Source: Oscillospiraceae bacterium
Lineage (GTDB): Bacteria; Bacillota; Clostridia; Oscillospirales; Oscillospiraceae
Length of the DNA stretch: 36,317 bases
NCBI GenBank assembly: GCA_031288675.1
Contig: JAITQY010000064.1
Coordinates: 1 to 36,317 of the forward strand
Direction of reading: 5' to 3'
Numbering within the stretch: position 1 is the stretch's first letter; each line of letters opens with the position of its first letter. Below the pieces are notes generated by a model. It saw only the letters and a list, made by a program, of their open reading frames with translations. It was not told the DNA's origin and did not search any database. Below, in pieces: positions 7,790 to 15,675 of the stretch. The translations under genes were made by a program, and so were the position numbers.

Positions 7790-8185
7790 TCAATGTTCGT
7801 TATGCTCGTTGTGATCGTGTTCGCAAAGTTCTATCTCGGTTTCCTCTTGCAAAGCTGCGGCGGCAACCGATGCTATTTCGCGCTGAACGGTCTCGTCCGG
7901 CGCGTTATATACGATAAAAGTGATTCCGAGCGTAAACTCGAATTGACCGCTAACCGTAGCAGCTCCGCCCGTAGCTGATAGAGTGACCGCTCCGCCGGAC
8001 GGCTCTAAAAAAGCTTTCAAATGCCCGATTATAGCTCCTGCGGACTCTAACCGTTTTGAGGCGGCGGCAAGTTCTGCTTCTAACCGCGAAACCGCCTTGT
8101 CCGGTTCTGTTGTCCTGAACGGCGCGGTAACTGAAACGATTCGCGCTCCGTCATGCTCTTTACTGTGAGTGTGTAAACGTATCAT
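7790..8185 (-). CDS. Small protein with His-rich C-terminal tail
   Basis: I do not recognise a family. The 131-residue product starts MIRLHTHSKEHDGARIV, has an Ala/Glu-rich probable helix (KAVSRLEAELAAASKRLESAGAI cut around residues 30-52), a beta-rich middle, and ends CEHDHNEHNEH, a cluster able to bind zinc, nickel or a similar metal. The ATG at 8185 overlaps the stop of the CobW gene in an ATGA arrangement, so the two are translationally coupled; a longer start five codons upstream has no ribosome site. The molybdenum hydroxylase gene follows 48 bases later. A role as metal carrier or partner of the GTPase is an inference from the tail and the coupling. Confidence 0.65.
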   Translation of the reverse strand: MIRLHTHSKEHDGARIVSVTAPFRTTEPDKAVSRLEAELAAASKRLESAGAIIGHLKAFLEPSGGAVTLSATGGAATVSGQFEFTLGITFIVYNAPDETVQREIASVAAAALQEETEIELCEHDHNEHNEH

Positions 8186-8781
8186 AAAAGCGTACTCCAA
8201 ACCTCATCCGCTATACTGTCTTTTGCGCTGACTGTATAAATCTTCGCACCGGAATTGATAAACGCTATTTCCTCCGTTAATTCGTCTGCAACCGCTGAAT
8301 CTACCGTATCAATTTTATTAAGCAGGATAACGTCTGCGGCGTCAAGCTGAGCCGTTATAAGCTCGCTCATCGCGTTTTGCAGACGCTTCCAGCGTTCCGC
8401 GTCCGCAACGGCAAGTATCTTTACCTGCAAGCTGAAAAGTTCGGTAATTTTTTCGCGTATCGCTCTCGGATACGCTACTCCCGTAGCTTCGATTATAAGC
8501 CATTCCGGACTGATTTCGCGGGAGATACGGTCAATGTCCTGAAGCAAATCTCCGCCGGATGTACAGCAGGCGCAACCAGAAAAAAGCTCCCTCACCTGCA
8601 ATCCTCTGTTACGCAAAATCTTATCGTCAATGCCTATATCGCCGATTTCATTCTCGATTATCATTACTCGGACAGCGTCTGAATCAGCGCTTTGCCCGTC
8701 TTTGAGCAACGCCTCCGCAAGCCTGAGCAAAACCGTAGTCTTGCCCGATCCGAGAAATCCTCCAAGCAAAATAATTTTCAT
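8182..8781 (-). CDS. CobW/P47K-type metallochaperone GTPase, GTPase domain only
   Basis: The product has the G3E GTPase features: Walker A GGFLGSGKTT at residues 7-16, ENEIGDIGID (Walker B region), the metal-binding CxCC motif in GCACCTSGGDLL, and the base-specificity motif LNKID. At about 199 residues it stops after the GTPase domain and lacks the C-terminal CobW domain that makes most relatives 300 residues or longer. The ATG at 8781 is chosen because it starts directly at MKIILLGGF with GAGG upstream; the longer reading adds residues encoded upstream of the transcription start. Such proteins deliver metals to target enzymes. Here the target may be the neighbouring molybdenum hydroxylase, an inference from gene order. 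Confidence 0.85.
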   Translation of the reverse strand: MKIILLGGFLGSGKTTVLLRLAEALLKDGQSADSDAVRVMIIENEIGDIGIDDKILRNRGLQVRELFSGCACCTSGGDLLQDIDRISREISPEWLIIEATGVAYPRAIREKITELFSLQVKILAVADAERWKRLQNAMSELITAQLDAADVILLNKIDTVDSAVADELTEEIAFINSGAKIYTVSAKDSIADEVWSTLL

Positions 8782-8800
8782 TACACATATCCTCGAAGGT

Positions 8801-8829
8801 ATTATAATATTTTTAAGCCGGTTTGTCAA
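8801..8829 (-). promoter_or_regulatory. Consensus sigma-A promoter of the cobW operon
   Basis: TTGACA (8824-8829), a 17-base spacer and TATAAT (8801-8806) on the minus strand. The expected start of transcription is near 8794, only about 13 bases before the ATG at 8781, so the leader is barely longer than its ribosome site. Confidence 0.85.
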
Positions 8830-8958
8830 CACAGAAATCAAAATTCAATATGATGACATAATTTTTTTACCAAAACTTTACTTCACGGCGATTTCAAGTT
8901 TACACTTTCTCTGTATAGTTAGAAAGTAACAAATAATTATATAAAAGAGGGAAATTAA

Positions 8959-10530
8959 ATGAAGCAAATCAAACGCTCCTTGTGCGCGGTAATAGCGGTT
9001 ATGCTCGCGCTGACAATGTTCGCGTGTACGGCGGCTCCGGGCAATAACACACCATCAAACACGACTGCTCCGGTTACGGCAGCGCCTGCCGCAAACACTC
9101 CGCCGGCAACGCCGGTTCCTGCGAAAGCGCTTAGCGCTAAATACGTATTCCTGTTTATCGGGGACGGAATGGGTTATCCGCAAATTAACACGGCGGAGAT
9201 ACTTGCTCAGCAAATTTCAAACCCCGGCATAATAGGCGTAGAGCGTATGGAGTTCACACAGTTCCCATATGCGGGCAGCGTTACTACATACGACGCGGAA
9301 AGCTTCTGTCCCGACAGCGCATCGACCGGCACGGCAATGGCGTCGGGCAACAAGACGTTAGGCGGCGTCATCAATATGGACGTGACCAAGACGAAGAAGT
9401 TTACGATAATCTCTGAGCTGGCTAAGGCTTCAGGCTATAAGGTCGGCGTTGTCAGCAGCGTTTCACTTGACCACGCTACGCCCGCATGTTTCTACGCCAA
9501 GCAGGCAAGCCGCGGCGATTATTATGACATCGGGCTGCAGCTTGTGAACAGCGGCTATGACTATTTCGCCGGCGGCGGACTGCTTCAGCCAACCGGCAAG
9601 GAGGGCGACAAGCCTGACCTGATAGAAATCGCGAAGCAGAACGGGTTTGCCGTTCCCACAACGAACGAGGATATTTTAGCGTTGAACGAATCCTCCGGAC
9701 GTGTTCTTGCAATTAGTCCGGTACTCGCCGATGCGAAAAGTCTGCCGTACGAACTTGACCGTCTGCGCGGCGGCGCGGATTCGCTGTCGCTTGCGCAGTT
9801 CACGCAAAAGGGCATTGACGTTTTAGACAACGACAAGGGTTTCTTTATGACGGTCGAGGGCGGCAAAGTAGACTGGGCGTGCCACGCAAACGACGCAGCT
9901 TCGGCAATGTATGACACTCTTGCTCTTAATGACGCGGTCGGCGTAGCATTGGAGTTCGCAAATCAGCATCTTGATGAGACGCTGATACTTGTCACCGGCG
10001 ACCACGAAACCGGAGGTTTGACAATCGGTTTTGCCGCAACGGGTTACAGCACTTTCTTTGAAAAGACGCTCAGCCAAGATATGAGCTTCATTAATTATGA
10101 TGAAACGTTTGTAAAACAGATGCGTGATAATAATGTAAGCTTTCAGGACGCAATGGCTTCTATAACGGAGACGTTCGGACTTATAGCTCCGGACGCGCCG
10201 GAGGCAAATAATGAAGCAAGCGCCGGAATGGTGCTTACCGAAGGCGAGTATCAAAAACTCAAGGAGGCGTATGCTCTCAGTATGGTTCCTTCCGGCGAGC
10301 GTCAGTTTGACGAGGCGCAAAATATCCTGTACGGCACATATGAGCCTCTGTCCGTAACCTGTACGCATATCCTTAACAATAAGGCGGGCATAGGCTGGAC
10401 CAGCTATGCGCACACCGGAGTTCCGATCCCGGTGTGCGCTTACGGCGCGGGCGCGGATGTATTCGGCGGAAGCTATGACAATACGGACATTTTCAAAAAG
10501 CTTGTAAAGCTTATGAACATCGGATCATAA
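8959..10530 (+). CDS. Alkaline phosphatase family lipoprotein
   Basis: The enzyme hydrolyses phosphate monoesters outside the cell. A lipoprotein signal peptide is clear: MKQIKRSLCAVIAVMLALTM then the lipobox FACT, with Cys 23 as the lipidated residue, followed by a Thr/Pro/Ala-rich linker to residue 57. Catalytic motifs of the PhoA superfamily follow: FLFIGDGMG (metal ligand Asp), PDSASTGTAMASG with the nucleophile Ser, EGGKVDWACH, and TGDHETGGL. An acidic stretch around 400-440 sits where the family is variable. Length, 523 residues, is typical. GAGGG precedes the ATG. The YibE/F gene follows after 5 bases, so the two are one operon. No PhoB box was recognised. Confidence 0.92.
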   Translation: MKQIKRSLCAVIAVMLALTMFACTAAPGNNTPSNTTAPVTAAPAANTPPATPVPAKALSAKYVFLFIGDGMGYPQINTAEILAQQISNPGIIGVERMEFTQFPYAGSVTTYDAESFCPDSASTGTAMASGNKTLGGVINMDVTKTKKFTIISELAKASGYKVGVVSSVSLDHATPACFYAKQASRGDYYDIGLQLVNSGYDYFAGGGLLQPTGKEGDKPDLIEIAKQNGFAVPTTNEDILALNESSGRVLAISPVLADAKSLPYELDRLRGGADSLSLAQFTQKGIDVLDNDKGFFMTVEGGKVDWACHANDAASAMYDTLALNDAVGVALEFANQHLDETLILVTGDHETGGLTIGFAATGYSTFFEKTLSQDMSFINYDETFVKQMRDNNVSFQDAMASITETFGLIAPDAPEANNEASAGMVLTEGEYQKLKEAYALSMVPSGERQFDEAQNILYGTYEPLSVTCTHILNNKAGIGWTSYAHTGVPIPVCAYGAGADVFGGSYDNTDIFKKLVKLMNIGS

Positions 10531-10535
10531 GGCAT

Positions 10536-11672
10536 ATGAAGATAAAAATCAACCGTAAAAATTTAATTACTACGGCTGTTTTAACTCTGCTTTGTATAAT
10601 ATTGGCAGTTCTGCCCGGCTTTGACGCCGGGCGGTTCTCGCCAGCAGGCAGTGTTAAAGCAGAAGTTATATCGGCTGACAACAGCGCGGTGTATCAGACC
10701 GGAATCATTCTGCAAGGCGACCAGTATTGCGAACTGCGCATCACGCAGGGTGAGCGGCGCGGAGAAACGGTGCGCGGAGTAAACAAACTTATCGGAAAGC
10801 TGGAGATGGACAAGATATTCTCCGCCGGCGACTTTGCTCTTATCGCTCTCGACTTTAATGCGGACGGAGAAATAATTCAGCCGGTTACAATAGTTGACCA
10901 CTACCGGCTTGGAGCGGAAACCTGGCTGTTCGGCGGATTTGTATTTCTGCTTGTGGTGTTTGCTGGGTTAACGGGATTTAACGCCCTGCTGTCGTTCGTC
11001 GTAACTGTACTGGCGGTGTGGAAAGTACTGGTTCCCGCCCTGCTGCGCGGAATAGACCCTGCCGGAGTATCGTTTGCTATAACAATCGGGTTGACTCTGA
11101 TAATCATATATGCTGTCGGCGGCTTTACGCGCAAGGCAACTGCGGCAGCGCTCGGCTCGCTGCTTGGAACAGCTCTGACTGCCGTACTCGCGCTATGCGG
11201 CGGCTCGGCGTTCAAAATACACGGGGCGGTAATGCCGTTTGCGGAAAACCTTCTGTACAGCGGCTATGCTCACCTTGACCTTACGCAGATTTTCCTGTCG
11301 TGTGTGTTTATCGCGTCTTCAGGGGCTCTGATGGATTTGGGAATGGATATAGCAAGCGCGGTAGAAGAAGTAGCCGTTAAAAATCCGAATCTTACACGCG
11401 GGGAACTCGTCCGTTCCGGCTTATCTGTCGGACGGTCAGTGATAGGAACGATGACGACCACCCTGCTTCTTGCTTACTCCGGAGGTTATCTTTCACTGCT
11501 GATGTTGTTTATGGCTCAAGGTACGCCGATAGTGAACATCCTGAATCTAAAATATGTTGCGGCGGAGATAATGCATACCCTGATAGGATCGATTGGATTA
11601 GTAACTGTTGCTCCGTTTACCGCGTTTGTAGCCGGAACACTCATAGGGAAAGCAAAAAAATCAGAGGCATAG
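10536..11672 (+). CDS. YibE/F-like polytopic membrane protein
   Basis: The 378-residue product fits the YibE/F family: an N-terminal membrane anchor (residues 10-30), an extracytoplasmic beta-rich segment of about 95 residues, and a C-terminal half with roughly seven membrane helices, including VFAGLTGFNALLSFVVTV, IGLTLIIIYAVGGFTRKA and the conserved GALMDLGMDIASAVEEV signature. Biochemical function of the family is not established; transport has been suggested. Its start is 5 bases after the phosphatase stop, with the ribosome site inside the end of that gene, so the pair is coupled. A link to phosphate release or uptake would be an inference from this pairing. Confidence 0.85.
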   Translation: MKIKINRKNLITTAVLTLLCIILAVLPGFDAGRFSPAGSVKAEVISADNSAVYQTGIILQGDQYCELRITQGERRGETVRGVNKLIGKLEMDKIFSAGDFALIALDFNADGEIIQPVTIVDHYRLGAETWLFGGFVFLLVVFAGLTGFNALLSFVVTVLAVWKVLVPALLRGIDPAGVSFAITIGLTLIIIYAVGGFTRKATAAALGSLLGTALTAVLALCGGSAFKIHGAVMPFAENLLYSGYAHLDLTQIFLSCVFIASSGALMDLGMDIASAVEEVAVKNPNLTRGELVRSGLSVGRSVIGTMTTTLLLAYSGGYLSLLMLFMAQGTPIVNILNLKYVAAEIMHTLIGSIGLVTVAPFTAFVAGTLIGKAKKSEA

Positions 11673-11698
11673 AGTTCCATACAGATACAAAAGAAACC

Positions 11699-11720
11699 GG
11701 GCGGACAAGAATGTCCGCCC
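11699..11720. terminator. Bidirectional hairpin terminator between convergent genes
   Basis: GGGCGGACA and TGTCCGCCC form a 9-bp stem with an AGAA loop. On the minus strand GGTTTCTTTTG follows, suiting the end of the acyl-CoA synthetase gene; it also closes the plus-strand phosphatase operon. Its edge (CGCCCTTAC) resembles the hairpin in the dispersed repeat (CGCCCCTAC), so it may be a member of the same family. Confidence 0.75.
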
Positions 11721-11740
11721 TTACTTAATCTTGGAGAATT

Positions 11741-13402
11741 TCAGGAATTTTCGTTTTGCCTGACGTCTTTTTCGCGGATCTCCGCACGGCGAATTTTACC
11801 GTTGATGGTCTTAGGAAGCTGGTCAACGAACTCTATCACGCGCGGATACTTGTAAGGAGCGGTCTCGTTCTTAACGTAGGTTTGAAGTTCTTTGATAAGG
11901 TCGCCGCTCGGCGCATAACCGTTAGCAAGCACGACAGTCGCTTTAACCAAATTGCCCCGAACCGGGTCCGGAACGCCAGTAACCGCGCACTCCAAAACCG
12001 ACGGATGCTGAACAAGCACGCTTTCGATTTCAAACGGTCCGATACGGTAACCGGAGCTTTTTATTACGTCGTCGTTGCGCCCGACATAGAAATAGTAACC
12101 GTCTTCGTCACGCCAAACCGTATCGCCGGTATGGTACCAGCCGTTGTGCATTGCGGCGGCGGTTTTATCCGGGTCGAGATAATATTCCATCATAAGCCCT
12201 TCGGGATGTTTCGGCTCGTAACGGATACAGATTTCGCCGGTCTCCCCGGGTTTGCAGCTTTCTCCGTCATTGTTGAGCAAATCAACCTCATACTGCGGCG
12301 AGGGCTTGCCCAAAGAACCGGGAACTGGCACGGTGCCTTTAAGGTTGCACATCGTTAGCGTCGTTTCGGTCTGTCCGAATCCTTCCATAATATTCAGCCC
12401 CGTGCGTTTTTTCCATTCGAGGAAAACATCCGGATTAAGCGCCTCTCCGGCAGTTGTGCAGTAGTGAAGACTGCTGAAATCATACGGACTGAAATCCTCT
12501 TGCAGGAAGAAACGGTACATAGTCGGCGGACAACAGAGGGTAGTAACGCGGTATTTCTCCGCTAAACCGAGTATCTCCGCCGGAACGAAATTATCAAAGT
12601 CATAAGTAAATACGCACCCTTCCATAAGCCACTGTCCGTACAGCTTGCCCCAGACGGCTTTGCCCCAGCCGGTATCGGCAATCGTGAAGTGCAGACCGTC
12701 CGGCTCCACGCAGTGCCAGTGCTTGGCAGTAAGCAGATGTCCCAGCGAGTACAGATGGTCGTGCATAACCATTTTCGGATTGCCGGAGGTTCCGCTGGAG
12801 AAGTATATCAGCATAGGTTCTTTGACGTTTGTATCTACACGCACCCAATTGTCGGGGGCAAGCGGCATATCCGTATCAAAGCTCTCCCAGCCGCCGCGCT
12901 GACCGTTGACGATGATTTTGGTCATAAGGCTCGGGCAGTCTGCGGAAACAGCGTCAAACGCGTCCGGCGCGCCGTTAAGCGCGGTACAGATAACCGCCTT
13001 GGCATTTGCGGCTTTGATACGGTACTCCGCATCGTGAGGTTTAAGCATAAACGTCACGGGAATCATAACCGCGCCCATCTTGTGCAGCGCTACGGTTATC
13101 GGCCAAAACTGCCAGTGGCGTTTGAGCGCGACGATTACCATATCCCCTTTGGTGATACCCAGCGAAGCAAGATAATTTGCCGTCTGATCTGACAGTTTCT
13201 TCATATCGCCGAACGAGAACGTATGTTCCTCGCCGGCAGGATTCAGCCAAACCATTGCGCGGCGGTTCGGGTCATTTATCCCTATATCGTCCACGACGTC
13301 ATAGCCGAAGTTATAGTTGTCCGGATATTTGAGTTTATAGCTTTTAAGGACGCCGCCGGCATCGTAAAGCTCGTCAGCGTAGCGTACGTTTATGTTTCTC
13401 AT
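11741..13402 (-). CDS. AMP-forming acyl-CoA synthetase (acetyl-/medium-chain type)
   Basis: The enzyme activates a carboxylic acid to its CoA thioester with ATP. The adenylate-forming motifs are all present: FSSGTSGNPKMVMHDH (P-loop, near residues 212-228), EGFGQTETT, YHTGDTVW, GRNDDVIKSSGYRIGPFEIE, and the C-terminal catalytic lysine in LPKTINGKIRR. Length and the N-terminal YNFGYDVVDD resemble the ACSM/branched-chain acyl ligase group rather than classical Acs. It is the second gene after the XRE-cupin regulator; its ribosome site (AGGGGGGGAT) is embedded in the regulator's last codons, so translation is coupled. The upstream T-box suggests that the product serves amino-acid supply; substrates such as branched-chain or aryl acids are an inference. 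Confidence 0.9.
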   Translation of the reverse strand: MRNINVRYADELYDAGGVLKSYKLKYPDNYNFGYDVVDDIGINDPNRRAMVWLNPAGEEHTFSFGDMKKLSDQTANYLASLGITKGDMVIVALKRHWQFWPITVALHKMGAVMIPVTFMLKPHDAEYRIKAANAKAVICTALNGAPDAFDAVSADCPSLMTKIIVNGQRGGWESFDTDMPLAPDNWVRVDTNVKEPMLIYFSSGTSGNPKMVMHDHLYSLGHLLTAKHWHCVEPDGLHFTIADTGWGKAVWGKLYGQWLMEGCVFTYDFDNFVPAEILGLAEKYRVTTLCCPPTMYRFFLQEDFSPYDFSSLHYCTTAGEALNPDVFLEWKKRTGLNIMEGFGQTETTLTMCNLKGTVPVPGSLGKPSPQYEVDLLNNDGESCKPGETGEICIRYEPKHPEGLMMEYYLDPDKTAAAMHNGWYHTGDTVWRDEDGYYFYVGRNDDVIKSSGYRIGPFEIESVLVQHPSVLECAVTGVPDPVRGNLVKATVVLANGYAPSGDLIKELQTYVKNETAPYKYPRVIEFVDQLPKTINGKIRRAEIREKDVRQNENS

Positions 13403-13405
13403 TTC

Positions 13406-13981
13406 TTATCCCCCCCTTGCGCCGAGTACCACTGCAATAAATTCGCACGGCTTGCCGTCAAGCGCGATCATCCCGTGCTTACGCCCGCTGTCGTAATAAA
13501 CGCTGTCGCCGGCTTCAAGTATCTCCTCGTGGTTCTCGAATACGAAGCGCATTTTTCCGCTGAGGATGTAGTTGAACTCCTGACCTTCGTGGGTATTAAG
13601 CTCCACCGGCTTTTTTTGCTCCTCTTCGCTGAACGGAGCTACGACGCGGAAAGGCTCGGCAAGTTTATCGCGGAACAGCGGCGCACGGTGAAAGTACTGG
13701 AAGCTGTCCGTCCGGCTCATACGCAGACCTTTACCGTTGCGGACGACGCTGTATCCGTGCAAGTGCGGTGATTCGCCGGTAAGAAGCTCCACAACGTCCA
13801 CACCGAACGATTCGGCGCAGTGATGCAGAAAGCTATAGGGGAAATCGGCTTCGCCGTTTTCATAGCGGGTGTATTCCTCAACGCTGACTTGCGCGTTGGC
13901 GGCAAGTTCCTCAACCGTAAGTTCAAGGCTCTGCCGCAGTCCGCGGATGCGCTCCGCGATTTCAGTGATTTGAGTGTTCAT
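13406..13981 (-). CDS. XRE-family regulator with C-terminal cupin
   Basis: Residues 8-62 form a Cro/C1-type helix-turn-helix (IRGLRQSLELTVEELAANAQ then VSVEEYTRYENGEADFP). Residues 115-188 form a small cupin barrel with metal/ligand positions in NTHEGQEFNYILSGKMRF and GDSVYYDSGRKHGM. This two-domain type often stands next to acyl-CoA synthetases in anaerobes and is presumed to sense a small ligand in the cupin. It is the first gene behind the T-box leader and is followed by the synthetase three bases after its stop. A run of seven G's makes up its last two codons and the ribosome site of the next gene. Confidence 0.9.
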   Translation of the reverse strand: MNTQITEIAERIRGLRQSLELTVEELAANAQVSVEEYTRYENGEADFPYSFLHHCAESFGVDVVELLTGESPHLHGYSVVRNGKGLRMSRTDSFQYFHRAPLFRDKLAEPFRVVAPFSEEEQKKPVELNTHEGQEFNYILSGKMRFVFENHEEILEAGDSVYYDSGRKHGMIALDGKPCEFIAVVLGARGG

Positions 13982-14074
13982 AGCGTACCTCCAAAATGTT
14001 TAGTTAGTTGTTGGTTTGGAAAGCGAGGAGACGAGGGACGCAGCTCTGAACCAAGAACCACTTTTGCTGCAGAC

Positions 14075-14346
14075 AAAATAAAACGCCCCTATAGTCTTCT
14101 TAGACTATGGGACGAGCGTTAACCCGCGATACCACCCATATTGCGACGCCCTCACAGGCATACACCGCTCGCGAACTGCCAACACAGTTCCGGCACTAAC
14201 GCAGCCTGCGCGCAGTAACTTAATAAGGAATTTCCCGTTCAGTACCGAACTCCGAAGCGATCCGCTTGTAACTATCGTTATACGCTTTCACCAAACGCGT
14301 ACTCTCTGAGAACAATTCATTACAGCCGTTCTTCATCAACGTTTAT
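14075..14346 (-). ncRNA. T-box leader upstream of XRE-cupin and acyl-CoA synthetase
   Basis: On the minus strand the leader shows the T-box order: AGAGAG (14302-14307), a hairpin holding GGTGAAA (TACGC paired with GCGTA), further stems, the T-box sequence GGGTGGTATCGCGG (14124-14137), then CGCTCGTCCC and a terminator (AUAGUCU paired with AGACUAU, GGGGCG, T-run) at 14075-14120. Uncharged tRNA should pair with the T-box and prevent termination. By analogy with clostridial T-boxes the best specifier candidate is AUC (Ile) at 14259-14261, in ATCGCTTCGGAG; this assignment is uncertain. The leader is 90 bases upstream of the XRE-cupin ATG, with no gene between. Confidence 0.88.
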
Positions 14347-14352
14347 AATCCT

Positions 14353-14381
14353 TTTATAACACAGTTCTCCGCGTTTGTCAA
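14353..14381 (-). promoter_or_regulatory. Sigma-A promoter driving the T-box leader
   Basis: TTGACA (14376-14381), 17 bases, TATAAA (14353-14358) on the minus strand; transcription should start near 14346, right where the T-box leader begins. Confidence 0.85.
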
Positions 14382-14426
14382 GTACTTTTTTTCAAGCCGT
14401 AAAAATTTTTCTGAATAAAAAAACAC

Positions 14427-14455
14427 TTGCATTTTGGGAAACACTATGTTATAAT
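14427..14455 (+). promoter_or_regulatory. Sigma-A promoter of the SLH surface protein
   Basis: TTGCAT (14427-14432), 17 bases, TATAAT (14450-14455). It fires away from the T-box promoter and leaves a leader of about 185 bases before the ATG at 14646. In this leader GGGGGTG precedes a tiny frame ATG...TAA (14539-14562; MLIINSG), and TCCC-GATT-GGGA can form a small hairpin. Confidence 0.75.
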
Positions 14456-14645
14456 ATGTATTCAGATAAGTATATGTTCAGTCAGACATATGTATTAATA
14501 TGCTAAATTTATTATTTAAAACACTGTGGGGGTGCAAAATGCTTATCATAAACTCCGGATAACACACAAAATTTTTCTAATCCCGATTGGGAATACCAAG
14601 AAAACCACACACTCAAAAAAGTAAACACACAAGGGGTATAATATC

Positions 14646-15629
14646 ATGACACATGCACTCAAACGCCGAGCGCTCTCCCTCACCCTGGCGCTGGCGCTTA
14701 TTTTTTCGTTATTTGTCGGTTTAACCACACCAAATGCAAGCGCACTTTCATTTACACAAAATCAAGAAATCGAAATAACTGTTTATATAGGCGGCAAAAC
14801 TGTTGCGGCAGGAAATACTGTCTTTATCTGCTATGATACAGATAAACTTTCTTATGTTACTGGTACATTATCAGCATTATTAAATGAAAACGGGACAACT
14901 GCTAAGAGTATTACCTTTACTTCCGACAGAATAGATACTGACTTAGCTGTCACAGGTAATGAATCAGTAGTAGGTAAGACTGGCTCTCAAATAAAAATAA
15001 CCCCTACTGTGGCTTTAAGTTCATTACTCACACCAATTGAGGCATTTAGGCTTAAATTACGTGCAAAAATTGATGGAAACCTGACAGCATCGGATATTGA
15101 AGTAATAACTATAACAAGCGGAGCAACGGTAAGTTATTCTTCCGATCCTGACCTTACAAGCGCTGATACCGGTGGCGGCACAACCGACCCGACCACCTAC
15201 GCGGTCAGCAGTTACTCATCGACAAACGGCAGCGTAACCGCCGACAAGGAAACGGCGGCGGCGGGGGAAACCGTGACGCTGACGGTTGCGCCGAGTGACG
15301 GCTATCAGCTTACGGCGGATAGCCTCAAGGTTAAAAAGGCTGACGATAGCTTGGTGGAGCTGACGCCGGGCGGATATGATTCCGACGGGAAGGCTACATA
15401 TACATTCACGATGCCCGACGGAAATGTTACGGTGACGGCGGAGTTTGAGACGGTAGTGCCGCCCGTAACCAAGTACAACGTGAACTTTAGCTCAATGTCA
15501 AACGGAACGGTTACGGCGGATAAGTTAAGCGCGGAGGCAGGGGAAACCGTGACGCTGACGGTCGCGCCGGAGAGCGACTACAGGCTGAAAATCGGCGGGA
15601 TTTATTACCGTCCCGGCGGACTCAGGTAA
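14646..15629 (+). CDS. SLH surface protein, N-terminal fragment (frameshifted)
   Basis: This frame encodes the beginning of one large secreted protein. Residues 1-34 are a signal peptide (basic start, then LSLTLALALIFSLFVG, ending NASA). Residues 35-175 look like a cohesin-type beta sandwich (VYIGGKTVAAGNTVFICYDT and later FRLKLRAKI). From 185 there is an InlB-type bacterial repeat (NGSVTADKETAAAGETVTLT ... YTFTMPDGNVTVTAEFE) and the start of a second copy that breaks off at YYRPGGLR-stop. Dropping one base from CCC at 15612-15614 restores RPADSGN and leads straight into the next frame, completing the second repeat (QYSFTMPANYVFVDAEFE). AAGGGG lies before the ATG. Base composition is smoother in 14750-15150 than in the repeat region, which is more GC-rich. 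Confidence 0.85.
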   Translation: MTHALKRRALSLTLALALIFSLFVGLTTPNASALSFTQNQEIEITVYIGGKTVAAGNTVFICYDTDKLSYVTGTLSALLNENGTTAKSITFTSDRIDTDLAVTGNESVVGKTGSQIKITPTVALSSLLTPIEAFRLKLRAKIDGNLTASDIEVITITSGATVSYSSDPDLTSADTGGGTTDPTTYAVSSYSSTNGSVTADKETAAAGETVTLTVAPSDGYQLTADSLKVKKADDSLVELTPGGYDSDGKATYTFTMPDGNVTVTAEFETVVPPVTKYNVNFSSMSNGTVTADKLSAEAGETVTLTVAPESDYRLKIGGIYYRPGGLR

Positions 15630-15675
15630 TAAATTCGCTCCGCAAAGGCTTTCTGAGACACAATACAGCTTCACT

